NCBI GenBank assembly: GCA_965204415.1
Contig: CBDBEL010000004.1
Coordinates: 1,364,001-1,428,000, forward strand
Reading direction: 5' to 3'
Origin: Aldehydirespirator sp965204415
GTDB taxonomy: Bacteria; Actinomycetota; Acidimicrobiia; Acidimicrobiales; Aldehydirespiratoraceae
DNA: 64,000 bases
The position numbers and the translations under genes were made by a program. The notes below the pieces were generated by a model that worked only from the letters and a program-made list of their open reading frames with translations, did no database searches and was not told the DNA's origin. Below, piece after piece: positions 1-8,094 of this stretch; position 1 is the first letter of the stretch; each line of letters opens with the position of its first letter.

Positions 1-194
1 ACCTGTATCTGGCCGGCGACAAGGCCGCGGCCACCGCCGCAGTCACCACCGAGATGTGCGAGGAGATCGCGCTGATCGGGCCGTGGGCCAAGATCGCCGA
101 GGACCTGGAGGCTTGGCGGTCGTCGGTGGTGACCACGCTGCTGGTCAGCGGCGATCCGGCCACCCTGGAGCGGTTCGCCGAACTAGCCGGCTGA
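1..194 (+). CDS. LLM-class F420-dependent oxidoreductase, C-terminal end only
   Basis: The window opens inside a reading frame (codons begin at base 3) that ends with TGA at 192-194. The 63 visible residues contain an acidic stretch followed by EEIALIGP, an amphipathic EDLEAWR helix and TTLLVSGDP, which matches the usual C-terminus of luciferase-like, coenzyme F420-dependent flavin oxidoreductases (barrel strand followed by the terminal helices). Members use F420 for hydride transfer on varied substrates, so no substrate can be named. The N-terminal three quarters of the gene, including the cofactor site, lie outside the window. The family call rests on this tail only. Confidence 0.6.
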   Translation, partial: LYLAGDKAAATAAVTTEMCEEIALIGPWAKIAEDLEAWRSSVVTTLLVSGDPATLERFAELAG

Positions 195-224
195 ACCACC
201 GGAACCGGCCGGTTTAGCCATCGG

Positions 225-349
225 ACTGGCAGCAGAATGCACGCAAGCCGCACCTAACGCTGCCAATGCCCCCGGACGGCGCCTGCCCAACCCGGAACTG
301 GCAGCAGAATGCACGCAAGCCGCACCTAACGCTGCCAATGCCCCCGGAC
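225..349. repeat. Two-copy intergenic repeat, 72-bp period, with inverted-repeat arms
   Basis: A 53-bp sequence at 225-277 is repeated exactly at 297-349, between the oxidoreductase and the convergent IMPDH-like gene. Each copy starts with ACTGGCAGC and ends with GCTGCCAAT-rich sequence, so TGGCAGC and GCTGCCA form 7-bp inverted arms around a loop of about 25 nt. The same arms bound the units of the array at 4208-4496, so these are copies of one repeat family at two loci. No coding potential was seen in it. Confidence 0.85.
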
Positions 350-366
350 CGGGGCGGAGACCGCGG

Positions 367-1428
367 CTAGCGGGGGCCGAGAGTGGCGTGGGGCAGGCTC
401 TCGATCACGCCCTGAGGGGTCACCGCCATGAACTCGGCCAGCTGTGAGAACTCGGCCAGCGTGCAGGCGTCGGTGTAGCTCATGGCGCTGCGCAGGCCGG
501 CCATCAGCTGGTGTACGAGCTTGGAGACCTCCCCCTTGTAGGGCACCGTGCCCTCCACGCCCTCAGGGGCCCGGTACGACAGGTACTCCTCGTCGAGATC
601 TTCACCGGCTCGGTCGGCCCGGGCCTGTACCGCCTCGAAGCTGGCCATGCCCCGGATGCGCTTCTGGAGTCCCGCCGAACCCTGCTCCACCTCACCAGGG
701 CTCTCCTTGGTGCCGGCCAGCATGCTGCCCACCATCACCGTGGACGCACCCGCGGCCAACGCCTTGGCGATGTCGCCGGAGCTGCGGATCCCGCCGTCGG
801 CGATGACGGGCACACCGATCGGGGCAACGTCGGCTATGGCGGTCAACTGGGGCACGCCGACACCGGCGACGGTGCGGGTCGTGCAGACACCGCCCGGGCC
901 GACCCCCACCTTCACCGCGTCGGCCCCGGCGTCGGCGAGGTCGGCGGCACCCTCGAGGGTGGCGACGTTGCCGGCCACCACGTCGATGTCGGCGAAATGG
1001 TCCTTCAGGGCGCGCACCCCGTCGATGGCGTGGTCGGAGTGGCCGTGGGCGATGTCCAGCACCAGCGCGTCGCTGCCCGCCGCGACCAGGGCCTTGGCCC
1101 GGTCGAGCATGTCGCGGTCAGTTCCCACCGCGGCCCCGACGACCAGGTCGGCGCCGGCCTCCTTGGCCATGTCGATCTGATCGGCCTGAGCCTCGATGGG
1201 CATGAACCGGTGCACGATGCCGATACCGCCGAGGCGGGCCATCGCCACCGCCATCTCATGCTCGCAGACGGTGTCCATGTTGGCGGCCACGACCGGGATC
1301 CCCAGCTCGATGCGACGCGAGAACCGTGTGCAGACCGACACGTCCTGGCGTGACCTGATCGACGACCGCCTGGGGACGATCAGGACATCATCGAAGGTGA
1401 GACCGGTGCGGATCTGTCCCAATCCCAT
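367..1428 (-). CDS. IMP dehydrogenase / GMP reductase family protein lacking CBS domains
   Basis: This 353-residue TIM-barrel enzyme of purine nucleotide metabolism either oxidises IMP to XMP or reduces GMP to IMP. The catalytic loop GVGPGGVCTTR carries the nucleophile at Cys182. VAGNVAT, the phosphate-binding GVPVIADGGI and GSMLAGTKESPGE follow in normal order, and the flap region (RGMASFEA, then PYKGEVSKLVHQLMAGLRS) looks more like IMPDH than GuaC. The pair of CBS domains normally inserted in IMPDH is absent, giving GMP-reductase length. The first Met fits the TFDDVLIVP start of the family. A TAGGTT box lies 9 nt upstream of the ATG on this strand, so the leader is very short. Whether it acts as IMPDH or as GMP reductase is open. 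Confidence 0.88.
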   Translation of the reverse strand: MGLGQIRTGLTFDDVLIVPRRSSIRSRQDVSVCTRFSRRIELGIPVVAANMDTVCEHEMAVAMARLGGIGIVHRFMPIEAQADQIDMAKEAGADLVVGAAVGTDRDMLDRAKALVAAGSDALVLDIAHGHSDHAIDGVRALKDHFADIDVVAGNVATLEGAADLADAGADAVKVGVGPGGVCTTRTVAGVGVPQLTAIADVAPIGVPVIADGGIRSSGDIAKALAAGASTVMVGSMLAGTKESPGEVEQGSAGLQKRIRGMASFEAVQARADRAGEDLDEEYLSYRAPEGVEGTVPYKGEVSKLVHQLMAGLRSAMSYTDACTLAEFSQLAEFMAVTPQGVIESLPHATLGPR

Positions 1429-1495
1429 GACGCTGCCAACCTACAGGACGCGGCAGTCCGGCGAGGCGCGACCTGGGCGAGGCGGTACGGCCGCC

Positions 1496-1786
1496 TCAGT
1501 CGACGGAAATCTGGGCCATCAGGCTGGCCCGCTGCTCATCGAAAGTCTCGAGGTCGAGCTGCCCATCGTCGTAGCGGCGGTGCAGATCCTCCACCTTGGC
1601 CATTATCTCGTCGTTGCTCAGCGCCTGGGTGCTCGACGGCGTGTCGGCGTCGTCGTCGGCCTCGCGGCCGTGCTCCAGCTCGTACAGCTCGCCCCGGCCG
1701 AGGCGCTTCTGGCGCTTGGCCTCCGCCCGGGCCTTCTTGGCCATGTCGCGCTGGCGCTTGGCGAAGCTTGATCGTCCGGTTGCCAT
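1496..1786 (-). CDS. Small basic protein with SHOCT-like C-terminus
   Basis: A 96-residue protein. Residues 1-30 are strongly basic (FAKRQRDMAKKARAEAK), a pattern seen in many short actinobacterial and cyanobacterial proteins. After an acidic spacer, residues 57-95 form two helices (MAKVEDLHRRYDDGQLDLET, then FDEQRASL) that resemble the SHOCT motif, an oligomerisation module. It lies just downstream of the P450 promoter region and is transcribed divergently from the P450. No catalytic residues are apparent. Function is unknown. It is considered real because of its typical architecture and compact position between genes. Confidence 0.65.
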   Translation of the reverse strand: MATGRSSFAKRQRDMAKKARAEAKRQKRLGRGELYELEHGREADDDADTPSSTQALSNDEIMAKVEDLHRRYDDGQLDLETFDEQRASLMAQISVD

Positions 1787-1854
1787 TGGGATCAGCCTCC
1801 GTAGATCGCTTGCGGCCCTCCTGGAGGAGTGGGGCCAACGAACGAGGCTAACGA

Positions 1855-3177
1855 GTGAGCGGTCAATTCCATCCCCTGACCGTCGACGCGGCTATCACTA
1901 CCATGTCGCCTACAGCCGTGGAGCACTCCGACGGAAGAGCGCTAACGGCCCCCGGAGCCATGACCGAAACCGCAGCCGACATCTATTCGCCGGATGCCTA
2001 TGTCGACGGCCCGCCCCACGACGCCTTCTCACGGCTTCGCCGCGAGCAGCCCGTGTGCTGGCAGGACGTTCCGGGTCAAGCCGGCTACTGGGCGGTGCTG
2101 CGCCACGCCGACGTGGTCCACGTGGCCCGCCATCCCGAGCTGTTCTCGGCCACCGAGGGCGGGGTGGTGATCGAGGACCTCGAACCGGCGAGCCTCGAAG
2201 CCATGCGCGACATGCTCCTGGCCATGGACCCGCCCCGCCACACCGCCTACCGCAAGCCGGTCTCGCCGGAGTTCAAGGCCAGGGTGATCGGACGGCTCGA
2301 GGAGCGCATCCGGGCCATCACAGCCGGCATCCTGGACCCGATCCAATCGCGGGCCGTCGCAGACGCCCCGGTCGAGGTGGAGTTCGTCCACGACGTGTGC
2401 GCTCAGTTGCCGAGTGCGGTGGTGGGCCAGCTGCTGGGACTGCCCCGCGAGGACTGGCCGGCGATCCACGCCATGGCCGAGCGCAACTCCGGAGGCCAGG
2501 ACCCCGACATAGCCGACCCGTCGGAGCGAGGCTCCTCGAGCGTGGAGATGGCGATGTACGCGATGGGCTTCGCGGCTCGCCGTCGCAGCATGCCGTTGCA
2601 GGAGGACCTCACCGATGTGCTGCTCGGCAGTCGCTTCGACGGCCGCCTGATGACCGACATCGACTTCGGCCGCTTCTTCGTGCAGTTGGTCACCGCGGGC
2701 AACGACACCACCCGCACCATGCTGTCCAGCGGGCTCCTGGCTCTGCTTCAGCATCCCGAGCAGCTAGCGGCGGTGCGGCGACGTCCGGAGGCGATCCCGG
2801 GCATGGTCGAGGAGGTGCTGCGCTGGGCCAACCCGTTGCACTACTTCAGGCGCACCGCGGTGGCCGACACCGCGATCGCGGGCCAGCCGATCGCGGCGGG
2901 CGACAAGGTGGCGATGGTCTACACGTCGGCCAACCGCGACGAGGCGGTGTTCGACGACCCCCAATCGTTCGACATCAGTCGCAGCCCCAACCCGCACCTG
3001 TCCTTCGGGATCGGCGCCCACTTCTGCCTGGGAGTGCATCTGGCCCGGCTCGAGGGACGGGTGTTCTTCGAGGAGTTGCTGGCCCGCTTCGGACGCATCG
3101 AGCCGGCCGGCGAGCCGGCGCGCCAGCGCTCCAACCTCAACAACGCGCTCAAGTCGCTGCCCGTGCACCTCGCCTGA
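1855..3177 (+). CDS. Cytochrome P450, CYP125/CYP142-like
   Basis: A soluble haem monooxygenase. The I-helix oxygen-activation motif is AGNDTT (residues 281-286), the K-helix ExxR is E320-V-L-R323, and the haem loop FGIGAHFCLG places the thiolate ligand at Cys391. The N-terminal pattern (SPDAYVDGPPHDAFSRLRREQPV, shared with CYP125/142/124) suggests oxidation of steroid side chains or branched lipids; the substrate is inference. The listed start is a GTG at 1855. An ATG at 1960 just before TETAADIYSPDAY, preceded by GGAG, may be the true start. No ferredoxin or ferredoxin reductase gene is adjacent. Transcription converges on the SDR at 3332-4129, with repeat copy 1 between them. Confidence 0.93.
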   Translation: MSGQFHPLTVDAAITTMSPTAVEHSDGRALTAPGAMTETAADIYSPDAYVDGPPHDAFSRLRREQPVCWQDVPGQAGYWAVLRHADVVHVARHPELFSATEGGVVIEDLEPASLEAMRDMLLAMDPPRHTAYRKPVSPEFKARVIGRLEERIRAITAGILDPIQSRAVADAPVEVEFVHDVCAQLPSAVVGQLLGLPREDWPAIHAMAERNSGGQDPDIADPSERGSSSVEMAMYAMGFAARRRSMPLQEDLTDVLLGSRFDGRLMTDIDFGRFFVQLVTAGNDTTRTMLSSGLLALLQHPEQLAAVRRRPEAIPGMVEEVLRWANPLHYFRRTAVADTAIAGQPIAAGDKVAMVYTSANRDEAVFDDPQSFDISRSPNPHLSFGIGAHFCLGVHLARLEGRVFFEELLARFGRIEPAGEPARQRSNLNNALKSLPVHLA

Positions 3178-3197
3178 CCGGGCCGCGGGTCGGTCGG

Positions 3198-3335
3198 AGG
3201 CCGAGCGGGTAGGCGAGCGAATTTGCTCATACGGAGCGAGGCCGTGGCCCGAGCGGCCCGTGAGCGCAGCGAACAAGAGCGGGAAAGACCCCGGTGCAAC
3301 GCGACGGGCTTGCACCTACCCGCGCGGGTTCTTAG
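3198..3335 (+). repeat. Dispersed intergenic repeat, copy 1
   Basis: A repeat of about 138 bp beginning AGGCCGAGCGGGTAG about 20 bp after the P450 stop and ending at the SDR stop codon. The best-conserved part is GTGAGCGCAGCGAACAAGAG at 3260-3279, preceded by the GC palindrome-like GGCCGTGGCCCGAGCGGCCC. The same element is found at 28070-28198 (reverse), 41208-41345, 51096-51231 (reverse), 52397-52523 (diverged) and 60642-60759 (reverse). It separates two convergent genes here. Confidence 0.85.
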
Positions 3336-4129
3336 TCGGCGCAGGCGAGGCCGCCGCCCACGGGGACGGTGGCCCCGGTCAGGTACGACCCGGCCCGCGA
3401 CGCCAGGTACACGGCCACCCCGGCGAGGTCGTCGGGCTCACCGATGCGGCCCAGGGGAACCTGGGTCGCCAGCGCGGCCCTGGTCCTGGGGTTGTCGAGG
3501 ATGAACGCCATCATCTTCGAGTCGAACGGGCCGGGCGCGATGGCGTTGACAGTGATGTGCTCAGGGGCCAGCCGCTTGGCGAGATGGCGGGTGAGCTGTA
3601 TGAGCCCGGCCTTGGAGGCCGAGTAGGAGTAGGTCTCCATTTCCGGGACCTTGATCCCGTCGACCGAGGCGACGTTGATCACCCGGGCCGGATCGTCCGC
3701 ACTGGCCGCCGCCCGCAGCATTCCCAGCAGCCTCTGGGTCAGGAAGAAGGGACCGCCCAGGTTGATGTCGATGACCTTGTTCCAGCCCTGTACCGGATAG
3801 TCGTCGAGTTCGGCGCCCCAGCTCGCGCCCGCGTTGTTGACGAGGACGTCAAGCGAGTCCCATCTCTCGCCCACCGCGGCGGCCAGCGCTTCGCAGCCCT
3901 CCGCGGTGGACAGGTCGGCCGGTATCGCCTCGCACGGGCCGCGAGCCGCCAACTCGGCCGCGGCAGCCTTCACCTGCTCGACCTTGCGGGCCGAGATGAT
4001 GACCCGGCAGCCCGCGTCGAGCAGCCCACCGGCGATCATGTAGCCGATGCCGCGGCTGCCGCCAGTCACGACGGCCGACTTGCCGTCGAGCCCGAACAGT
4101 TCGATGACGCGGTCGATGTTCATCGGCAT
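3332..4129 (-). CDS. Short-chain dehydrogenase/reductase
   Basis: A 265-residue NAD(P)-dependent oxidoreductase of the classical SDR family. The Rossmann glycine motif TGGSRGIG, the NNAGA strand-4 motif, a catalytic Ser in VASVDG, YSASK for the Tyr/Lys pair and the C-terminal TGATVPVGGG are all present. The frame is open further upstream, but the ATG at 4129 (MPMNIDRV) is chosen because GGAGGG lies about 8 nt before it and the extension would run into the repeat array. The substrate cannot be deduced. Its facing neighbour is a P450, which may act on a related hydroxylated compound; that link is inference. Confidence 0.92.
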   Translation of the reverse strand: MPMNIDRVIELFGLDGKSAVVTGGSRGIGYMIAGGLLDAGCRVIISARKVEQVKAAAAELAARGPCEAIPADLSTAEGCEALAAAVGERWDSLDVLVNNAGASWGAELDDYPVQGWNKVIDINLGGPFFLTQRLLGMLRAAASADDPARVINVASVDGIKVPEMETYSYSASKAGLIQLTRHLAKRLAPEHITVNAIAPGPFDSKMMAFILDNPRTRAALATQVPLGRIGEPDDLAGVAVYLASRAGSYLTGATVPVGGGLACAD

Positions 4130-4207
4130 GGTGAGTGACCCTCCGGCGGTTGGACTCGGGCTCGCATCTGAGCCGCCATCATGGCAGACAGTGCCGTTGT
4201 TCACGCA

Positions 4208-4496
4208 TTCTGGCAGTTGACCACAGCCAATCCGCCGCCCGACACCGACCACCCTCCCAACTGGCAGCACAACGCACGCATACCGTGCAAGAGACTGCCA
4301 ATTCGCCGCCCGACACCGACCACCCTCCTAACTGGCAGCACAACGCACGCATACCGTGCAAGAGACTGCCAATTCGCCCGCACCGGTCCCCACCCAACCG
4401 AACTGGCAGCACGACGCACGTATACCGTGCAAAACGCTGCCAATCGCCGACAGCGATCGACACCGTCCCCGAATGGGCACCTACCGCTGCCAATTC
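4208..4496. repeat. Array of nested inverted-repeat units, 71-bp period
   Basis: Five units are visible. Units 2-4 start at 4259, 4330 and 4401, exactly 71 bp apart. Each runs AACTGGCAGCAC ... GCACGCATACCGTGC ... CTGCCAATT, giving outer arms TGGCAG/CTGCCA and inner arms GCACG/CGTGC. Units 2 and 3 are identical over about 45 bp and share the same 25-bp spacer. A truncated unit (4208-4258) precedes them, and an internally shortened one (about 4472-4496) abuts the gdpD promoter. The family is shared with 225-349. The array fills the 388-bp gap between the SDR and the phosphodiesterase. Confidence 0.85.
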
Positions 4497-4504
4497 CCCG
4501 CTAC

Positions 4505-4517
4505 TAGGGTCAGCGCG
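4505..4517 (+). promoter_or_regulatory. Leaderless-type promoter -10 element of the phosphodiesterase gene
   Basis: TAGGGT at 4505-4510 matches the TANNNT -10 consensus and is followed by exactly 7 nt before the GTG at 4518. This is the spacing of leaderless transcripts common in actinobacteria. No Shine-Dalgarno sequence precedes the GTG. No good -35 was seen at the expected distance. Confidence 0.5.
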
Positions 4518-5840
4518 GTGGCAGGAACCGATCGGAACACGGCTCCAGCCTGGCTGTGCCAGCGGAACGGGCTGCTGATTGCCGGCTTGGTCGTGGCCAC
4601 GGTATTGGCAGCCGCGGGCTGCGGCGGCGCGGAGGCTCCGGCACCCGAGACGGCCGGCACGCCCGCCCCATCGTCGAGCGAGACGTTGCCGACCACTACT
4701 AGCGCAACCGCCCCGGCCACAAGCCCGACGACGACCGCGGCGCCGACCACCACCGCGGCATCGACCACCACCATCGCCGCGCCGACGACAACCCCGCCGA
4801 CCACAACCGAGACCACGACCACGGCCGAGACCACGACCACAACCGAGACCACGACCACAACCGAGACCACGACGACGGCCGCGCCGACCACCACCGCGGC
4901 GCCGCCGACCACCACTGTCGCCGTGCCCCGGCCGGCGGCCTCCACCGTCGCGGAGTTGGTAGCGCTCGACCGGCCCCTGGTGATCGCCCACGCGGGCGGG
5001 GACCAGGACTACCCGCACTCCACGCTCTACGCCTACACGCAGTCGGCGCTCGCCGGTGCCGACATCCTCGAACTGGACGTGCAGCTCACCGCCGACGGTG
5101 TGCTCATCGTCCAGCACGACGACACCGTCGACCGCACCACCGAGGCGACCGGCCCGGTGGCCGGGCTGACGCTGGCCGAGATACAGGCCCTCGACAACGC
5201 CCACTGGTTCGTGGCCGGCCTGTGGGGCGACCAGACTCGGCCGGCTGAGGAGTACGTGTTCCGGGGCGTGCGCACCGGCGCGACCGAGCCGCCGCCCGGC
5301 TTCACCGCCGACGACTTCCGGGTGGCAACCTTCAGGGAGGTGGCCGAGCGCTTCCCGCACCACGTCCTCGACGTGGAGATCAAGCTCCAGCGCAACGCCG
5401 ACGGCGAGGAGGACCCCGCGACCGGCATGGCCGCAGCCGGGGTGCTGGCCGCCGAGATCGCCGAACTGGGCCGGGAGGAGTCGGTGATCGTGGCCTGCTT
5501 CAACGACGACGTGCTGGCCGAGTTCAGCCGCCTCGCCCCTACCGTTCAGACGACCCCGGGAGAGGCGGCCCTGGTCGGGTGGTTCCTGGAGGGCAAGCCC
5601 TTGGATCCGCGGAATCTGGTGATGCAGGTGCCGTTCACCTACGCGGGGATCGAGGTGGTGACACGTGACAACGTCGACCGGGTGCACGGCGACGGCTTCG
5701 AAGTGTGGGTGTGGCTCAGCGGCACCGACGTGGTGGAGTCCCGCGAGTTCTACGCCGGCCTGTTAGCGCTCGGAGTGGACGGTGTGATAGCCGGCCGCCC
5801 CGCGGAAGCCGCCGCCGCGCTAGCCGACACGGCGGGCTAG
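4518..5840 (+). CDS. Glycerophosphodiester phosphodiesterase, secreted lipoprotein
   Basis: A 440-residue exported enzyme that hydrolyses deacylated phospholipids (glycerophosphodiesters) to glycerol-3-phosphate and an alcohol. Residues 18-34 are hydrophobic and end in AAAGC, so Cys35 is the probable lipidated residue. A long Thr/Pro/Ala linker (about 36-145, many TTT and ETTTT units) spans the envelope. The catalytic domain starts at VIAHAGG (His158), followed by ELD (metal ligands E185/D187) and QHDD (His200). The usual HRG is HAG here, so the Arg after the first His is replaced by Ala. The GTG at 4518 is chosen over upstream in-frame codons because it begins the signal peptide and has a leaderless promoter; the longer frame would translate the repeat array. 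Confidence 0.9.
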   Translation: MAGTDRNTAPAWLCQRNGLLIAGLVVATVLAAAGCGGAEAPAPETAGTPAPSSSETLPTTTSATAPATSPTTTAAPTTTAASTTTIAAPTTTPPTTTETTTTAETTTTTETTTTTETTTTAAPTTTAAPPTTTVAVPRPAASTVAELVALDRPLVIAHAGGDQDYPHSTLYAYTQSALAGADILELDVQLTADGVLIVQHDDTVDRTTEATGPVAGLTLAEIQALDNAHWFVAGLWGDQTRPAEEYVFRGVRTGATEPPPGFTADDFRVATFREVAERFPHHVLDVEIKLQRNADGEEDPATGMAAAGVLAAEIAELGREESVIVACFNDDVLAEFSRLAPTVQTTPGEAALVGWFLEGKPLDPRNLVMQVPFTYAGIEVVTRDNVDRVHGDGFEVWVWLSGTDVVESREFYAGLLALGVDGVIAGRPAEAAAALADTAG

Positions 5841-5854
5841 GGGCCTGCTTCGAT

Positions 5855-5897
5855 CTTCCGGAGGTGGTGGGCAATAGTCACCCCGAACCGCCGGAAG
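5855..5897. terminator. Possible bidirectional terminator hairpin
   Basis: CTTCCGG at 5855-5861 pairs with CCGGAAG at 5891-5897, with a weaker GGTG/CACC pair inside the loop. It lies in the 83-bp gap between the convergent phosphodiesterase and rlmB genes. There is no T-run, so intrinsic termination is only suggested by position. Confidence 0.3.
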
Positions 5898-5923
5898 TTC
5901 GCCGGCTGAACCCGGCCCGCTGT

Positions 5924-6787
5924 TCAGCGGCGGCGGGCGATCTCGAAGCAGGCCACCGCGGCCGCGGCGGACACGTTGAGCGACCCCAGCGTCCCGCGCA
6001 GCGGGATCGATGCCAGCACATCGCAGCGCTGGGCGACGAGCCGCGACAGGCCCCTGCCCTCGGATCCGAGCACCAGAGCAACCGCCTCACCCGACAGGTC
6101 GAGCTCGTGAAGCGGCCGCGGCCCGGCTGCATCGAGCCCGACCGTCCACACGTCTCGGCTGCTCAGTGTGCGCAGTGCGGCGGGGATGCCGCCCACGACC
6201 GCGAACCGCAAGTGCTCTACCGCGCCTGCGGCCGCCTTGGCCACAGTCGGGGTGATCCGAGCAGAGCGATGACTCCTCAGCACGATCCCGGTCACGCCGG
6301 CGCACTCCGCGGTGCGCAGCACCGCGCCGAAGTTGCCCGGATCGGTGATGCCGTCGAGAATCAGCAGGAACGGGGTGCCTCCGGCGGCACGGGCACCGGG
6401 CGCCTCGACCAAGTCGACCAGGTCCGATTCTGGAAGTGGATCAGCCAGAGCGACAACCCCCTGGGGTGATTCGGTGCGTGCCGTCGCGTCCAGTTCGGCG
6501 CGGCTCACCTCCCGGACGCCGGCCCGCTGCTCGCGGGCCAGCTCCACGATGTGCTCAACGATCGGAGCCGGGTCCAAGCCCCGGGCCAGCAGGACCGAAC
6601 GGGTCCTGCGCCGTCCCGCCAGAAGCAGCTCGCGAACCGCTTGGCGCCCTTCCACCTGTTCCCCGCCCAGGTCCCCGCGGTCTCGCTGCTGGGACTTCTG
6701 GGCACGTGGGTTCTCGCCCGGCCGGCCGGGACGATTACGCCCCTTCGATCCCGGGCGGGTGCGGCGCGACCGGCTAGGACGGCTCAC
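5924..6787 (-). CDS. rlmB: 23S rRNA (guanosine-2'-O)-methyltransferase, RlmB/SpoU family
   Basis: A 287-residue SAM-dependent RNA 2'-O-ribose methyltransferase. A basic N-terminal tail (about 35 residues rich in Arg, Gly and Pro) is followed by the substrate-binding domain (EGRQAVRELLLAG) and the knotted SPOUT domain. The diagnostic SpoU motifs are all present: ILDGITDPGNFGAVLRTAE, then VLGSEGRGL, then IPLRGTLGSLNVSAAAAV. The 14-nt overlap of its start with the end of ispF shows co-transcription. In many actinobacteria cysS lies between ispF and rlmB; it is missing here. Confidence 0.95.
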   Translation of the reverse strand: MSRPSRSRRTRPGSKGRNRPGRPGENPRAQKSQQRDRGDLGGEQVEGRQAVRELLLAGRRRTRSVLLARGLDPAPIVEHIVELAREQRAGVREVSRAELDATARTESPQGVVALADPLPESDLVDLVEAPGARAAGGTPFLLILDGITDPGNFGAVLRTAECAGVTGIVLRSHRSARITPTVAKAAAGAVEHLRFAVVGGIPAALRTLSSRDVWTVGLDAAGPRPLHELDLSGEAVALVLGSEGRGLSRLVAQRCDVLASIPLRGTLGSLNVSAAAAVACFEIARRR

Positions 6788-7298
6788 CTTGAACCGCTCG
6801 ATCCGGACGGTCGGGCTGGCGGGCCACCAACGCGACCGCCCATGCGGCCACGCCCTCGCGCCTTCCCAGCGCTCCCACGCCCTCGCTGTGGCGGGCGGTG
6901 ACGGTGATCGGCGCGCCGGCCGCAGCGCTGAGGCGGTCCCGCATGGTGTCGCGGTGGGGGGCGATCCGGGGAGCGTCGATCACCACGCTGCACGACACGT
7001 TGACAGGATCCCATCCGGCATCGCGAACGGCACCGGCAGCCAGACGCAGCAGCTCGAGGCTGTCGGCTCCAGCCCAGGCCGGGTCGGTGTCGCTGAAGAG
7101 CTGACCGATGTCTCCGAGGCCGGCCGCGGCGAGCAGCGCATCGATGCAGGCGTGGGCGACGGCGTCGGCGTCGGAATGCCCGTGGAGACCGCGCTCGTCC
7201 TCGAACCGCACACCACCCAGGACCAGAGACCGGTCGGGGTCGTCGCTGTAGCGGTGGACGTCGAAGCCCTGCCCCACCCTCATGCCGTAGTCAGCCAC
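6774..7298 (-). CDS. ispF: 2-C-methyl-D-erythritol 2,4-cyclodiphosphate synthase
   Basis: This enzyme converts CDP-ME 2-phosphate to MEcPP with loss of CMP in the non-mevalonate isoprenoid pathway. Zinc ligands are recognisable as GFDVH (D13, H15) and the His of HSDADAVAH (H49). The long motif continues to LGDIGQLFSDTDP, and TARHSEGVG near the end is typical. The frame is open to 7334, but a GTG at 7298 is chosen because GGGAGG lies a few bases before it; an ATG 15 nt later gives the shortest version. The protein is about 174 residues, slightly longer than usual because of a C-terminal tail that overlaps rlmB. It follows ispD after 47 nt. Confidence 0.95.
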   Translation of the reverse strand: MADYGMRVGQGFDVHRYSDDPDRSLVLGGVRFEDERGLHGHSDADAVAHACIDALLAAAGLGDIGQLFSDTDPAWAGADSLELLRLAAGAVRDAGWDPVNVSCSVVIDAPRIAPHRDTMRDRLSAAAGAPITVTARHSEGVGALGRREGVAAWAVALVARQPDRPDRAVQGEPS

Positions 7299-7345
7299 GG
7301 TCGCCTCCCGGAGTGCCGAGCCCGTCATCGGCACCCAGCAGTGCC

Positions 7346-8071
7346 TCAGCCACGGTCGCCCCCTCCAGTATCGAGTCGTTCGCCCAGGCCCAGCAACGCC
7401 TCGGCCACGGCGAGGTCGTGGGGCTCGGTGATCTTGAGGTTGCGGCTGTCTCCGGCCACCGTCACCACCGTCCCGCCGGCCGCCTCCACCAGGGTGGCGT
7501 CGTCGGTGGCGTCCGCTCCGGCAGCGTGCGCGGCCCGCAGGACATCGGCCCGGAACGCCTGCGGCGTCTGGACGGCCACGAACTGGCTGCGGTCGGCGAC
7601 ACCGCCGTCGCGGCGCCTGATCGTGTCGGTCAGGTCGATCACGGGAACGGCAGCGTCGGCGCCGTCTCGCACGGCCTGAATCACTCGCATGAACACCGCG
7701 TCGCCGGCCAGCGGCCGGGCGCCGTCGTGAACGAGCACGATCCCGGCGTCGCCGGGCACACGGCCCAGACCGCGGCGCACCGAGTCAGAGCGCAGCACCC
7801 CGCCGGCGGTCACAAGAACCCGGCCACCGCAGCCAGCCGCCAGAGTCGGTGACCAGGCGTCCTCGCCGACAGTCCGCTCCTCAGCCAGCACGACCACCAC
7901 CCCCTGGCAACAGCGGGCGGCCCCCTGCACGGCCCAGTCGATCACGCAGCGATCCCCGAGCAACTGGAACTGCTTGGCACCACCGAAACGGTGCCCCTCG
8001 CCGGCGGCCACAACGATGGCCCACACACCCGTGCCTGCGGCGTCTCGCAGCGCGCGATCAGTTGAATCCAC
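7346..8071 (-). CDS. ispD: 2-C-methyl-D-erythritol 4-phosphate cytidylyltransferase
   Basis: A 241-residue nucleotidyltransferase that activates MEP with CTP, the step two before IspF. The CTP-binding AAGEGHRFGGAKQF, the VHDGARP motif, TPQAFR, the TDDATLVE segment and GDSRNLKITEPHDL are all present and in order. Translation starts with GTG at 8071. It is the first gene of the ispD-ispF-rlmB unit and is divergent from the Crp-like regulator with only about 23 bp between start codons, so both promoters overlap. Confidence 0.96.
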   Translation of the reverse strand: MDSTDRALRDAAGTGVWAIVVAAGEGHRFGGAKQFQLLGDRCVIDWAVQGAARCCQGVVVVLAEERTVGEDAWSPTLAAGCGGRVLVTAGGVLRSDSVRRGLGRVPGDAGIVLVHDGARPLAGDAVFMRVIQAVRDGADAAVPVIDLTDTIRRRDGGVADRSQFVAVQTPQAFRADVLRAAHAAGADATDDATLVEAAGGTVVTVAGDSRNLKITEPHDLAVAEALLGLGERLDTGGGDRG

Positions 8072-8094
8072 TGCTACTAGTGTGGGCCGTTGTT

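Noticed and set aside
3223..3504. Short frame with RERSEQERERPR-type peptide
   Set aside because: The same peptide appears wherever the dispersed repeat occurs; it is a translation of the repeat, not a gene.
4208..4496. Possible CRISPR array with 45-bp repeats
   Set aside because: The gaps between the best units are identical to each other, and repeats have nested inverted arms and internal deletions, unlike CRISPR spacers.
4179..5687. Gly/Arg-rich minus-strand frame opposite the phosphodiesterase
   Set aside because: It is the antisense of the Thr-rich linker and the repeat array; low complexity without family features.
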